Source: Paenibacillus tepidiphilus | GTDB taxonomy: Bacteria > Bacillota > Bacilli > Paenibacillales > Paenibacillaceae | NCBI RefSeq assembly: GCF_008635795.1 | Contig: NZ_VWRQ01000012.1 | Coordinates: 124,001 to 188,000 of the forward strand | Direction: 5' to 3' | DNA: 64,000 nt | In this document: piece after piece, positions 43,280 through 53,101 of the stretch | Layout: each line of letters begins with the position of its first letter | Position numbering within the stretch: the stretch's first letter is position 1 | Notes under the pieces: generated by a model | Told to the model about the DNA's origin: nothing | Seen by the model: only the letters and a program-made list of their open reading frames with translations | Databases searched by the model: none | Program-made: the position numbers and the translations under genes

Positions 43280-45508
43280 TCACTCCACTCTGCTCTTTAA
43301 ACTATCCGCCATAGATATTTCCATAACTTTCTTCTTGCTTAAATACTTCGACACCTCGTAAGTAACCAAAATAATTAAGAAACCAATCACTATATTCTTA
43401 AATTCAAGCTTTGTTGGAATAGCCATACTAGGAAAAGCTGCTTTAAAAAATAGATCCATCAGCTGATTAATAAGCGGAATGGATATACAATATCCTATAA
43501 TCACCACAAAAATGTTACTATTTAATATCAATGCGCTTACTTTCTGTTTACTGTATCCTAAAATTTTGAGCAGTGATATGGAAGCTTTGTTCTCTTCAAT
43601 TATCATGGTGGTTATAACATAAATAATAATCAGGCCAATAACAAAAGAAATTAAGGCAACAACGCCAACCATGTATCGTATAGGTTTGACGAAAGTCTGG
43701 TACCCTTCGATTTGCTCACTTTTATCATTGAAGGACAATATATTAGTTTTATCAGTTTCTAATTTTTCATTAGAAATCACTTCCATAAAGCTGTTCTTGG
43801 GATAATTATTCAACGAATTGAACATAGACAAAGGAATGTAGATAATGTCTCCCGTATAGACCGGGCTGATGTGATCGATATTTATTTTAAATGTTAAGTC
43901 GTTTAGCTTATTTATCAGAGTCACACTTTCACTTTCCTGTATATCAAGTTTTTTGGCCAAAGAAGATGTCATAATTACACTATCTTTGCTTAATTCATTT
44001 CCGTCTGCATCTCTTAAGGAAAGCAACTTGGAGTCTTTTTCAACCCCATACAATATGAAATTATAGTTCTCCTTGTTATGCTTAGCTTCGAATGGAGCAA
44101 AGGATAAAATTTCCGTATCTTTGGGACGATCTTGTTGCAATGAATTAAAAATATAGCTGTAATTATATTTGAGAGTATTTGTGTAATTGTCGTAAATCAT
44201 ATAATCCATAGAGTCATTTGTTGTAAAACCAAAAAGTAGTAATAAAGAAGCAAATGTGATGCTTATCATCAGAATAAAAGTCCTGGTGATATTTCTGAGA
44301 ATTCCACGAATCTTAAATTTAGTATTAAAGCTAAAAAAGTCCATATTTAATTTTTTTTCCAAGAAATTTATTTTCGTTTTATTGGCTCCCCCTCTAAGTA
44401 ATGTTACCGGGGAAAGTCGCAAAGCCATCTTAACAACCAAAAATGTGGTTGGGATTAAAAATAGTAAAGGAAGGACTAGACTAATACATAAATAAACATA
44501 ATCTAATTCAATGTCTATGTGGGGCAAATTATATTTAAACAAAAGTAACGCTGAGAGAGGTTTTGCCAAGAAAATACCGAGAGAAGTACCCAGGAGACCT
44601 CCTGATATTGAGAGTACAAACGGGTAACTCAGATAGTGTTTTATGATTTCTGATTTTTTGTAACCCAATGCATATAAAGTACCGATTTGAACATATTCTG
44701 TTCTTAATAGTCTCCACATTATTATTGCTAGAAGTGCACAAGTAAGAATCAGAATGATAACCGGAAGGATTTTCCCGACTATAATAAAACTTTTTATGTT
44801 TTCATTCACATGAGTCAATCGCATATTATCAGTTTGATCAACCCATTTAATGATGGTTGATAATTTATTGATTTCATTCTTTACGGCTTTTATATTGCCA
44901 TCATGAGCAATTAAACTATAGAAGGTTGAACTATCAGGAAAGTCTTTCATGGCTTCGTTCGAAATAACTGCTATTCCAAAGGTCTCGGGATTAACAAGAA
45001 TGTCTTGATCCTCTTTTACCAAGTACATAAAATCCGGTAATGTTATAAAACCGGCAATGCGATATTGCTTTCCATTAATGGTTGTATTCTCACCTATCTT
45101 CAGACTATGCTGTTTCGCATAGGATGGATCGATCACAATATCGTTTAATCGCTCTATTGGTCCCCCTTCTAAAATCGAATATGTATCTATTTTTGATGTT
45201 TCATTAAAGATTCTCAATATCGAATTACTATTATAAGCAAGGTCATAAGATTTTCTTGTTTCAATTGTTACATTGAATTCTTCCTCCAGCGCAGCGACAT
45301 TCTCTATGGGTTTTTGAACATAGAAGCTTGCGTCATCAATGGTATGCTGTTCCAGAAATGAATCCACACTTGTTCTCAAGCTCCCGCTCGCAAGATTAAA
45401 CCCGACAAAAAGCATACAACTGATAGTGATCAATAAAAAAGAACCTAGAAAACGGGATTTATTCTCCCGAATCGTTCTAATAATTTTACGTTTTATGACC
45501 ATTACCAT
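43280..45508 (-). CDS. FtsX-like ABC permease
   Basis: 742 residues. Four membrane segments in the duplicated FtsX/MacB layout: a helix at about 18-38, a large external domain, a three-helix block near 240-370, a further helix and external domain near 410-600, and a closing three-helix block near 625-720. ATG 45508 overlaps the ATPase stop by seven bases, with GAGAGG upstream. It works with the adjacent ATPase to export or sense a compound. It is related in type to the Bce permease but has no kinase partner here. Confidence 0.88.
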   Translation of the reverse strand: MVMVIKRKIIRTIRENKSRFLGSFLLITISCMLFVGFNLASGSLRTSVDSFLEQHTIDDASFYVQKPIENVAALEEEFNVTIETRKSYDLAYNSNSILRIFNETSKIDTYSILEGGPIERLNDIVIDPSYAKQHSLKIGENTTINGKQYRIAGFITLPDFMYLVKEDQDILVNPETFGIAVISNEAMKDFPDSSTFYSLIAHDGNIKAVKNEINKLSTIIKWVDQTDNMRLTHVNENIKSFIIVGKILPVIILILTCALLAIIMWRLLRTEYVQIGTLYALGYKKSEIIKHYLSYPFVLSISGGLLGTSLGIFLAKPLSALLLFKYNLPHIDIELDYVYLCISLVLPLLFLIPTTFLVVKMALRLSPVTLLRGGANKTKINFLEKKLNMDFFSFNTKFKIRGILRNITRTFILMISITFASLLLLFGFTTNDSMDYMIYDNYTNTLKYNYSYIFNSLQQDRPKDTEILSFAPFEAKHNKENYNFILYGVEKDSKLLSLRDADGNELSKDSVIMTSSLAKKLDIQESESVTLINKLNDLTFKINIDHISPVYTGDIIYIPLSMFNSLNNYPKNSFMEVISNEKLETDKTNILSFNDKSEQIEGYQTFVKPIRYMVGVVALISFVIGLIIIYVITTMIIEENKASISLLKILGYSKQKVSALILNSNIFVVIIGYCISIPLINQLMDLFFKAAFPSMAIPTKLEFKNIVIGFLIILVTYEVSKYLSKKKVMEISMADSLKSRVE

Positions 45509-46206
45509 TCAATCCTCTCTACAGGAAGAATTTCCTCTTCACTTTTAGACCTGTCTTCGATAATTTCACCACTTCGCAATCGAATAACCCGGTGTGCAAT
45601 CCCTGCTATGGCTTCGTTATGGGTAATAATGAGGATAGTGGTATTAAACTTTTGATTTACTTCAATGAGTAATTTAATAATTTCTTGTGAGGTAGCGAAA
45701 TCTAAAGCTCCCGTTGGTTCATCACACAACAGCAATTTTGGATTCTTAACCAGCGCTCTAGCAATTGAAATCCTTTGTTGCTGTCCTCCGCTTAATTCAC
45801 GGGGGAAACGTTTTTTCATATCTTTCATACCTACTGCTTCAAGAACATCATCTGTATTTAAAGAATTTTTACTAATATTCGATGCAACTTCTATATTCTC
45901 ATATGATGTTAAATTAGGCATTAGATTATAAAACTGAAATATAAATCCAACTTTATCTCTTCTATATACTGTAAGCTGATTATCCGTTAGTTTGTTTATG
46001 TCCGTTTGACCAACCATAATTTCACCGGAATTAATACGGTCTATACCACCTAAGACATTCAATAAAGTGGATTTGCCAGAACCTGAGGGTCCAAGGATAA
46101 CTGCAATTTGACCTTCTTTAATGGTTAAAGAAACATCATTAAGGGCCTTGAAAGGTATTCCACCTGATTCATACGTTTTTTGCACCTGGTTTAATTGAAT
46201 ATACAT
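45502..46206 (-). CDS. MacB/LolD-type ABC ATP-binding protein
   Basis: 234 residues with Walker A LGPSGSGKSTLLN, signature LSGGQQQR, Walker [13 protein letters not shown] and switch His in IITHNE. This is the subclass that pairs with FtsX-like permeases. AGGAG precedes ATG 46206. It lies between a TetR gene and its permease, in one operon. Confidence 0.93.
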   Translation of the reverse strand: MYIQLNQVQKTYESGGIPFKALNDVSLTIKEGQIAVILGPSGSGKSTLLNVLGGIDRINSGEIMVGQTDINKLTDNQLTVYRRDKVGFIFQFYNLMPNLTSYENIEVASNISKNSLNTDDVLEAVGMKDMKKRFPRELSGGQQQRISIARALVKNPKLLLCDEPTGALDFATSQEIIKLLIEVNQKFNTTILIITHNEAIAGIAHRVIRLRSGEIIEDRSKSEEEILPVERIEW

Positions 46207-46228
46207 TTGATCTCCTCCGACTAAAGTG

Positions 46229-46819
46229 TTATTTGATCAGTCGATTTGAAACAGTCTCCAATAATAATTCCAACATAGGGGTATAAGTACTTTCCTCAAA
46301 ATCTTCTTTGTGCAAATTAATTAAGAAAATCGCTTGGAATAATCCAGCTATTGCTTTAGGATTAAGATCATTAAAATATTGCTTGTTTTGATTAATAAAT
46401 TCGTAAATAAACGAATTATCCTCCAATAAGTGAGCCTTAACCGTCTCAGGGGGGAGTTTGAGAAATAAATACTCCAGATCCTCTTTCCGGAAGTTCTTCA
46501 TAACCGGATTGTTTTCCATTAATCTGATTGCGTCCAAGAAAAATGCCATCAATATCTGTTGGGGTTCTTCTGCATTTTCAAATGAGATAGAGAGTAACTG
46601 CTCACGGAATTCCTTTTGGAACCTTTCCAGAATCTCCAAATACAACTCTTCTTTTGAACTAAAGAATAAATAAAATGCCCCTTTTGAAATACCGACAGCA
46701 CGAGTCAATCTTTCGATGTTTGCCTTTTTTAATCCGAAAATAATGAACATGCTCTCGCCTTGCTTCAGTAATTTTTCCCGAATAATTAAGCGTTCCTTTT
46801 CTGTAAAGCCTTTTGGCAT
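46229..46819 (-). CDS. TetR-family regulator
   Basis: 196 residues. The helix-turn-helix (MFIIFGLKKANIERLTRAVGISKGAFYLFFSSKEELYLEIL) is followed by a helical effector domain. It heads the ATPase-permease operon. An imperfect palindrome at 46844-46867 (TGACCGAAA...TTTTAGTCA) lies about 25 bp upstream over a TATAAT and is a candidate operator. Confidence 0.88.
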   Translation of the reverse strand: MPKGFTEKERLIIREKLLKQGESMFIIFGLKKANIERLTRAVGISKGAFYLFFSSKEELYLEILERFQKEFREQLLSISFENAEEPQQILMAFFLDAIRLMENNPVMKNFRKEDLEYLFLKLPPETVKAHLLEDNSFIYEFINQNKQYFNDLNPKAIAGLFQAIFLINLHKEDFEESTYTPMLELLLETVSNRLIK

Positions 46820-46937
46820 AAGCTCACCCTTTAAATGAATGTATGACCGAAATTATATTTTTAGTCACAAATATTTTAACTCCTCTTCCCTTCGAAGTCA
46901 ACCTATTTATTCCAATTTTAGTTTTTGTATATATAAA

Positions 46938-46970
46938 TAACAAAGACCCCCTAATGCTTCAGGAGGTCTT
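46938..46970 (-). terminator. Terminator after the PKS remnant
   Basis: AAGACCCCCT/AGGAGGTCTT stem (one mismatch) followed by TTTGTTATTT on the minus strand. Confidence 0.65.
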
Positions 46971-46980
46971 CAATCCAGGT

Positions 46981-49239
46981 CTATTTCCTGCAATTTTTCC
47001 CAACAATAATACTTTGCGGCAATTCATTCTCACTTGTATCTGGCGTTCCGGAGATTTGAACACTGTGAAAACCTATGTTTTTCAACTCCGCTTTCCATAA
47101 TTCAGTACTGAGTAAGGGTGAATGCTTGATTCGCTTATGTTCATCCGTATAAAGCCACCATCCGCTTGTTAATCCAAAAGTCAAAGTATTGTAATCAATG
47201 ACTTGGGTTAATTCATTAATAAGCACTTCACCTGAATCCTTCAATAGGCTATGAATATGTTGCAATGTGTTACCCATAACACTAGTGGTATGAAGTACAT
47301 TACTGCAGACAACAAAATCAAAACTATGAGGCTCATAACCTTGTAATTCCGGATCTCTTTCTACATTTAAAACTTTGTAGTCAACGAATGGATAGCTGCT
47401 GCCGTATTCCTTTCTGCCGTACTGAACAAAAGCTGAAGAGACATCGCTGTACACATAACGAATTTGAGATGCGAATTCTTTAATAGAGTCAAAAATAAAG
47501 GCACTGGCTCCTCCTGTTCCAGCTCCAACTTCTAAGATTTGAATATGAGTGTGAGGGTATTTATTAAGCCGTTTTCGTATAGAGTCATGTAATAATTGAG
47601 CCAACAAGTGATTGTAGTAGTCTGTTTGTATGTTCCCTTTGTAAACATTTGCTACATACTGCATCGACCCGTTGGGAAAAAGCACATTCATATGATCGAC
47701 TCTTCCCGAAAGCACATCAGCATACGCAGCAGAGCAAACTTCAAGTAAAGGGATGTAGGATTTTATTTCAGAATACTCTTCCTCAAGAATGGTTTTCATC
47801 TGTCCAATTTCATTTACCTTTTTGTTAAACACCTTACTTTGAAGAGTCCTTGTAGACACAATTACCTCCCCTTGAATCTCTAACCATTTTTTCTGAACCA
47901 TCATCTCAATCAGTGCATCGAACAAACGGTGGTACTCTGGAATTACTTTTAGTTCATCAAGCAGTTGCTCCTTTGTGTACTTCTCTCCGGCAGATTTAAA
48001 TATACCTAATGTTTTAAATGTGCAAAGTAATAAGAAGTGCCCGTACTCTGTTAGTTTTGTAAAAGCGACTTGAAACCGGCCATATTCTTCTACATCGAAT
48101 GGTACATGAGTAACCCCCAGGAGCATCTCAATCTTCTCCGAAACGTAGGGAAGAACAGGATGATCTAACAATCCGTTATGGTCGCTATCTACCGTAAGAA
48201 TTTCTAATTCTGAATTTACAACTTCTTTCCAGTAAAGAGAATAATCATAATCTTTCAGAATATCTACTGCTGGCAATCCCATGTTATTATCCGGCCCAAC
48301 AAAACCTTTTGTTGTCTTAACAAATGTCACGTTAGATGCATCATAAGGCTCTGGTTTGTGTATTAGATAGGTCTCCTCTGCAAAGTCTGATACAAGAAGT
48401 CCTCCTTTAATAAAATTAAAAATTTCATCTGTTTCAATCAACTTATTTGATCTTTCTTTAGCAAGTTTAGCTAAATAAGCAACTTGAAATCTTTTTGGAA
48501 TACCTTCCAGATCCTTGGATGTGATTACTAGGGAAGGATTCTGCTCAACCTTCAAAAAAGAATTGACTAAATATAACTTTAAGAAGTCAAAATCATAGGT
48601 CTCATAAAATTGGTCATTTACTTCCGAGGTTGTAGGATACGTATCAAGCATTACTAAATGAAGAATGACTTCCCCCTCAGATTTAAGTTTCCTTGCTATC
48701 TCCATTGCAACTAGCCCACCAAAAGAATGACCTCCTAAAAAGTAGGGTCCCTTGGGTTGAACAAGTCTGATACATTCCAAATAGTGCAAAACCATCTCAT
48801 CAAACATACGCGGTATTGATTTTCCGTCTGTTCCTTTGGCCAGGAAGGAGTACAAAGGATAATCAGGACCTAGTGCTTTAGATAAATTGTTGAAAATATT
48901 GGGGTAACCGGTTGCACCATGTATCCAGAATGAAACTTGCTTCGTCCCTTTTGTATTTATAGGCATGATCTCTGGCGGTAATTTAGGTTTGTTAAAGCTA
49001 CTTATAGAGCCTACTGCTTCACGTCGATTTATAACCTGCGGTTTGATTCTACTTGCAAGATAAGCGGAAAGCTCCTTTATCGTTGGATATTCTATGACGA
49101 TTCCCAAGTCTATCTCTTCTCCAAATCGTTCTTGCACAATCTGTACAATCATTGAAGACAACATGGAGTCCACGCCATATTCGGATAGTTCTACGTCGTC
49201 CTTCATTTCATCTGGTTTAAGTTTTAATGGAGCCTGCAA
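46981..49239 (-). pseudogene. PKS/NRPS 3' remnant: truncated ACP, thioesterase, methyltransferase
   Basis: 752 codons remain. The sequence starts inside an acyl-carrier domain (LKLKPDEMKDDVELSEYGVDSM, with the phosphopantetheine Ser in GVDSM) but lacks its first helix. A thioesterase follows, with GGHSFGGLVAMEIA near residue 168, then a winged-helix-like segment and a PKS C-methyltransferase (ILEVGAGTGGASAF near residue 570, and FDFVVCSNVLHT). TE before MT is unusual order. The only start is TTG without a site, preceded by a stop. The frame is open to a good terminator, so the loss is at the 5' end. Confidence 0.8.
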
Positions 49240-49262
49240 GAATCATGTATAGCATATACCAC
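49240..49262. other. Probable deletion junction between ger operon and PKS remnant
   Basis: Only 23 bp separate the gerC-type stop from the truncated ACP. A gerB-type gene, normally present in the operon, and the PKS 5' part are both missing here. Confidence 0.6.
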
Positions 49263-50471
49263 TCACTCCTGACTATGCTGTCCCGGATCAAATGGACTGG
49301 TTATTTTTCCCATCCGGTTTAGACGGTAACGGATTTGGACATCCACCTCAAGCTCTTTAAATTTCGCTTCCCAATCGTCTTTCCATCTATGCCATTCATT
49401 GGGGAATTCACGGTGGAACGCTTCCCCGAACCCGAAAATATCGGAACCGATTTGCTGCGCACTCCGAACGCCGTTCTTCAAGATCTGTTCCTGATGCTCT
49501 TTGGCTGCAGCTTGAAAATCATTAAACACCTTCTCATCCTTCAGGTCGGCATTGCACTCGACCTCCCCAATATTGGCTTCAGTATCCACAACAAGTGAAA
49601 TGTACGGTTCATGATCCACGATCCGGGGATCTATTTTTACTTTGGAACGAAGCACTTCAATGACAAATTTCCCTTTGGAATCCGGGCAGTTGATCGCAGC
49701 TACGGTGCTTGAAACGCTGTTCGTTATATAAGTGAAGGCTTTGCTTTCGGATTCGTTCATCCACCCGATAAGCCGGTCTCCCTTAAAGACGCCTATTCCG
49801 GTAAATAAATAATTAACATGCTGAGGCGATGTTTTTACATTCTCAAGAGTAAGACCCTTCTCCAGATTTCTCAGTCGGATACCCGTCAGAACGGGTTCAA
49901 CTCCGTCTTTCTTAGAATTCTGAAGCAGATCCTTCACATTGACCGCAGAGGTTGGAGCCCATGCTTTCTCAGAAACCTTCAAGGCCTTATACATGTCCAT
50001 GGCCGGCAAAATCTCGGTAGGGGTTACAAAAGTGACGGCGTCCTTAGCCGAATTATCCCTGACAACAGCCAAATGGAAATCAGGTCTTACTTCATGATCG
50101 CGAAATAGAAAATCCAACGGTTCTTTGATACCTTTTCGCGCAGTTTCTTCGTCAAAGATCACAAACTTCAAATGGGAAAAATACATCTTTCTGGATGATT
50201 CCGTTGTAAAGTTCCGGATCGCTTCAAACAGGGTATCGGCACGTTTGGAAAAGACGATCGTCGGCGAGCGTTCCATGGGCCGATTTCGGGACATATGCGA
50301 CGGGTCGACCACCTGTACACTAATTTCGTATTGATCACCAACGGTGTCGATGCCAATTGCCATGACGACAGACATTTCGTTCATTTCCTTGCTGCTCCAG
50401 CACCCGGTAAGAACCGCCAAGAGCAAAATCGATATGAGCAATGATGTGATGGAAGATCGGTACGTATTCAT
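49263..50471 (-). CDS. Spore germination lipoprotein, Ger(x)C family
   Basis: 402 residues from ATG 50471, with AAGGAG eight bases upstream. Signal peptide and lipobox LLAVLTGCWSS are followed by the GerC N-terminal domain (NEMSVVMAIGIDTVGDQYEISVQVVDP) and the C-terminal domain ending DVQIRYRLNRMGKI. Lipid-anchored GerC subunits join A and B subunits in germinant receptors of the spore inner membrane. It follows the A subunit by 13 bp. The expected B subunit is absent. Confidence 0.92.
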   Translation of the reverse strand: MNTYRSSITSLLISILLLAVLTGCWSSKEMNEMSVVMAIGIDTVGDQYEISVQVVDPSHMSRNRPMERSPTIVFSKRADTLFEAIRNFTTESSRKMYFSHLKFVIFDEETARKGIKEPLDFLFRDHEVRPDFHLAVVRDNSAKDAVTFVTPTEILPAMDMYKALKVSEKAWAPTSAVNVKDLLQNSKKDGVEPVLTGIRLRNLEKGLTLENVKTSPQHVNYLFTGIGVFKGDRLIGWMNESESKAFTYITNSVSSTVAAINCPDSKGKFVIEVLRSKVKIDPRIVDHEPYISLVVDTEANIGEVECNADLKDEKVFNDFQAAAKEHQEQILKNGVRSAQQIGSDIFGFGEAFHREFPNEWHRWKDDWEAKFKELEVDVQIRYRLNRMGKITSPFDPGQHSQE

Positions 50472-50484
50472 GTCGGCTGCTCCT

Positions 50485-51912
50485 TCAGTTGTTGCGTCTT
50501 TTTTTGCTTTCAAACGGAAAACGCAGGATGGCATCTCTTTGCTTCGTCGAATTGAAATTCGCCACAGGCGTTAAATACGGTACGCCAAAGGAATGCAGGT
50601 TGTTCAGATGGATCAGGAGCATGATGATACCGAGTGTCAATCCGTACGCTCCAAACAAAGCGGCCAGTCCCATAAATCCGAAACGCAATAGCCGGATTGG
50701 AAGTGCCATGGTGTATGAAGGAATAACAAAACTGGAAATGGCCGTAATTGCAACGACAATGACCATAACCGCTGAAACGATGCTGGCTTCGACGGCCGCT
50801 TGTCCAATGACAATAGAGCCGACTATGGAAACCGCCTGGCCCACCGTTCTCGGCATGCGGAGACCCGCCTCCCGCAGAATTTCAAAGATTACTTCCATGA
50901 TCATGGCCTCAACAAATGCCGGAAACGGAACCCCTTCTCGTTGAGCGGATAAGCTTAATAAAAGAACTGTCGGAATCATATCCTGATGAAACGTCGTTAA
51001 AGCAATATATATTGCAGGCGCCAGCATACAGATCAGCAGGGATATGTATCTCAATATCCGAATAATGCTGCTGTAAACAAAGGATTGATAATAATCTTCT
51101 GCCGATTGGATGAAATCCACAAACACGGCGGGTGCAAGCAGAACAAAAGGAGAGCCATCCACGAATATCGCGATCTTCCCCTCCAAAATACCGGCTGAGA
51201 TAGAGTCTGGACGATCCGAATTATAATAGGTCGGAAAAATCGAAAATTGCTTTTCGGTGCGGAGACTTTCTTCCAGATATTCGCTTTCAAGTACGCCCTC
51301 AACCTCTATGCTCTTTAGTCTGGATATCATATTGTGAACCATATCCGGGTCGGCGATCTCATTCATGTACATGACCGATACCTCGGTCTTGGTTTTAGCC
51401 CCGACTTTAAGGGTAGTCAGCCGTACTCTCGGGTCCTTTACTCTGCGGCGAACCAGGGTCGTATTCGTTCGTAAGGTCTCCGTAAATGACTCTTGCGGAC
51501 CTCTGACCACAGGCTGCGCTTTCGATTCCGTAATGCTGCGTTCTTCCCATCCTGGCAAGGAGATGCCCAGTCCATCACATCTACCGTCCACCAGGAGGAG
51601 CAGGCTCCCTGAGAGGATTTGATCGAGGGCAGCTTCAAAATCCTGAAGGAAGCTTGCCTGTCCGACATCCAGAACATGATCCTTCAGATAAGGTAAAGTG
51701 ATCTCCTCAGAAGAAGCAAGACCATGCAGCGGCCGGATGACGTTGTCCTGCACCTTCTGCATGTCGGTCATTCCGTCCAAATAAAACAGAGCGGCCTGCT
51801 TATGACTGATAGAGATTTGACGGACAACAAAATCCGAACTGTCACCCATGAAGCCACAAATCAGGTCTATATTTTGTGCCAATTGTTCACTAAACCGGGT
51901 CTGCGGCTTCAT
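50485..51912 (-). CDS. Spore germination receptor A subunit, GerA family
   Basis: 475 residues. The N-terminal soluble domain (SSDFVVRQISISHKQAALFYLDGMTD...RGPQESFTETLRTNTTLVRRRVKDPRL-like) is followed by five or six membrane helices with GSPFVLLAPAVFVDFIQSAEDYY and REGVPFPAFVEAMIMEVIFEILREAGLRMP, both GerA signatures. GGAGGAGG precedes ATG 51912. It forms the nutrient-gated ion channel of the receptor. Expression is probably in the forespore; I did not identify a sigma-G promoter with confidence. Confidence 0.94.
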   Translation of the reverse strand: MKPQTRFSEQLAQNIDLICGFMGDSSDFVVRQISISHKQAALFYLDGMTDMQKVQDNVIRPLHGLASSEEITLPYLKDHVLDVGQASFLQDFEAALDQILSGSLLLLVDGRCDGLGISLPGWEERSITESKAQPVVRGPQESFTETLRTNTTLVRRRVKDPRVRLTTLKVGAKTKTEVSVMYMNEIADPDMVHNMISRLKSIEVEGVLESEYLEESLRTEKQFSIFPTYYNSDRPDSISAGILEGKIAIFVDGSPFVLLAPAVFVDFIQSAEDYYQSFVYSSIIRILRYISLLICMLAPAIYIALTTFHQDMIPTVLLLSLSAQREGVPFPAFVEAMIMEVIFEILREAGLRMPRTVGQAVSIVGSIVIGQAAVEASIVSAVMVIVVAITAISSFVIPSYTMALPIRLLRFGFMGLAALFGAYGLTLGIIMLLIHLNNLHSFGVPYLTPVANFNSTKQRDAILRFPFESKKRRNN

Positions 51913-52037
51913 TGGTCAACATCCTCCTCCCCTATCATGGATTTAGAAAAATCATCCTTCTTTGGGCTTTACCTGTAGTATGCGTAATTATTGCAACGTT
52001 ATCCTGTGGTTCTTTCATGATCTTCGTAGTGCCATTA

Positions 52038-52087
52038 TAAAAAAGAGCCGTCAACTGTGGTTTTGCTGCACCACGGTTAACGGCTTC
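52038..52087 (-). terminator. Terminator after the methyltransferase gene
   Basis: AGCCGT-AAC-GTGG and CCAC-GTTAACGGCT form a long interrupted stem; TTTTTTATAA follows on the minus strand. Confidence 0.65.
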
Positions 52088-52129
52088 TTGCGTCTTAGCG
52101 TCTTGGCTTCTTATAGCTACTGGCGGAAA

Positions 52130-52966
52130 TTACAGCTTGCGCACCACATAGATGATGTTCATTCCACAATCAAGCGTGCCCTGTAATTTGGTGAAGGCAA
52201 TTTCTTGTTCGACAATCAGCTTCCAGAATTCCTGATCGTTACGGGCATTCTCTATGGCCGAATCTCCGGCTTGCGTAAATAAACCAGCGGAGCTTCTCTC
52301 CAGAACGCTTACAGGAAACTGCGTAAATAAAGCATCCATTTCGGAGCTTCTCATCATATGGACGTAATGCTTGCTTGCCACCGGATAATGCTCTTCATCT
52401 TGAACCCCTGTATCCAAGATCCACCTTGTAGCGTTGATTCCGAACTGGTCTTTCTCATACCTTATGCCATTAAGATAATACAGCGAAGCGCCAATGAGAC
52501 TCATGGACCCGACAATCAATATTCCACCCGGTTTCAATACTCTTAGAAGTTCTTGTATGCCAGCTTTCTCTTTGTCCAGAAGGTAATTAATTACGCCACC
52601 TATACAGACCACGCAATCGAAAGAAGCATCTTCAAAAACACTCATATCAAGAACATCCAGAACATGGTAGGCCTTGATTCTGTCGAGCAGGGATAGCTCG
52701 CGCATTTTGGCCTTATTGAACTCCAGCTGATGGCTGGATATATCGGCAACGGTCAATTCCGTACACATTGAAACTAGATCCTTGGTATATCTTCCTGAAC
52801 CCGCACCAATCTCTAAAACCTTATCGGTTCGCTCTAAATAACGCTTCAAGATATCAAGATGTACCTGATATAAAAGCTCGCCATGCCCATCCTTTTCAAG
52901 ACGTGTCCATTCACGGTCACCATAGTTGTCATACCGGCTTCTCGGAATTTCGGGGTTGTAGCTCAT
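52130..52966 (-). CDS. Class I SAM-dependent methyltransferase
   Basis: 278 residues. SAM motif I is VLEIGAGSGRYTKDL near residue 52, the post-I acid is LTVADISSHQL and motif III is FDCVVCIGGVINYLL. LRVLKPGGILIVGSMSLIG is the usual beta-5 segment. AAAAGGAGATGC precedes ATG 52966. Related enzymes are annotated only generally; the substrate is unknown. Monocistronic, with its own terminator. Confidence 0.85.
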   Translation of the reverse strand: MSYNPEIPRSRYDNYGDREWTRLEKDGHGELLYQVHLDILKRYLERTDKVLEIGAGSGRYTKDLVSMCTELTVADISSHQLEFNKAKMRELSLLDRIKAYHVLDVLDMSVFEDASFDCVVCIGGVINYLLDKEKAGIQELLRVLKPGGILIVGSMSLIGASLYYLNGIRYEKDQFGINATRWILDTGVQDEEHYPVASKHYVHMMRSSEMDALFTQFPVSVLERSSAGLFTQAGDSAIENARNDQEFWKLIVEQEIAFTKLQGTLDCGMNIIYVVRKL

Positions 52967-53101
52967 AAAAGCATCTCCTTTTCATTGTTGATTTTATAAT
53001 CGGGGTAATATCACTAATATCGCTTTCACTCATACAACCACCTCCTTGGATACCGCTTGCAACTCATTATAATGGGATTTGTCAAAATTTACATTCTTAT
53101 T

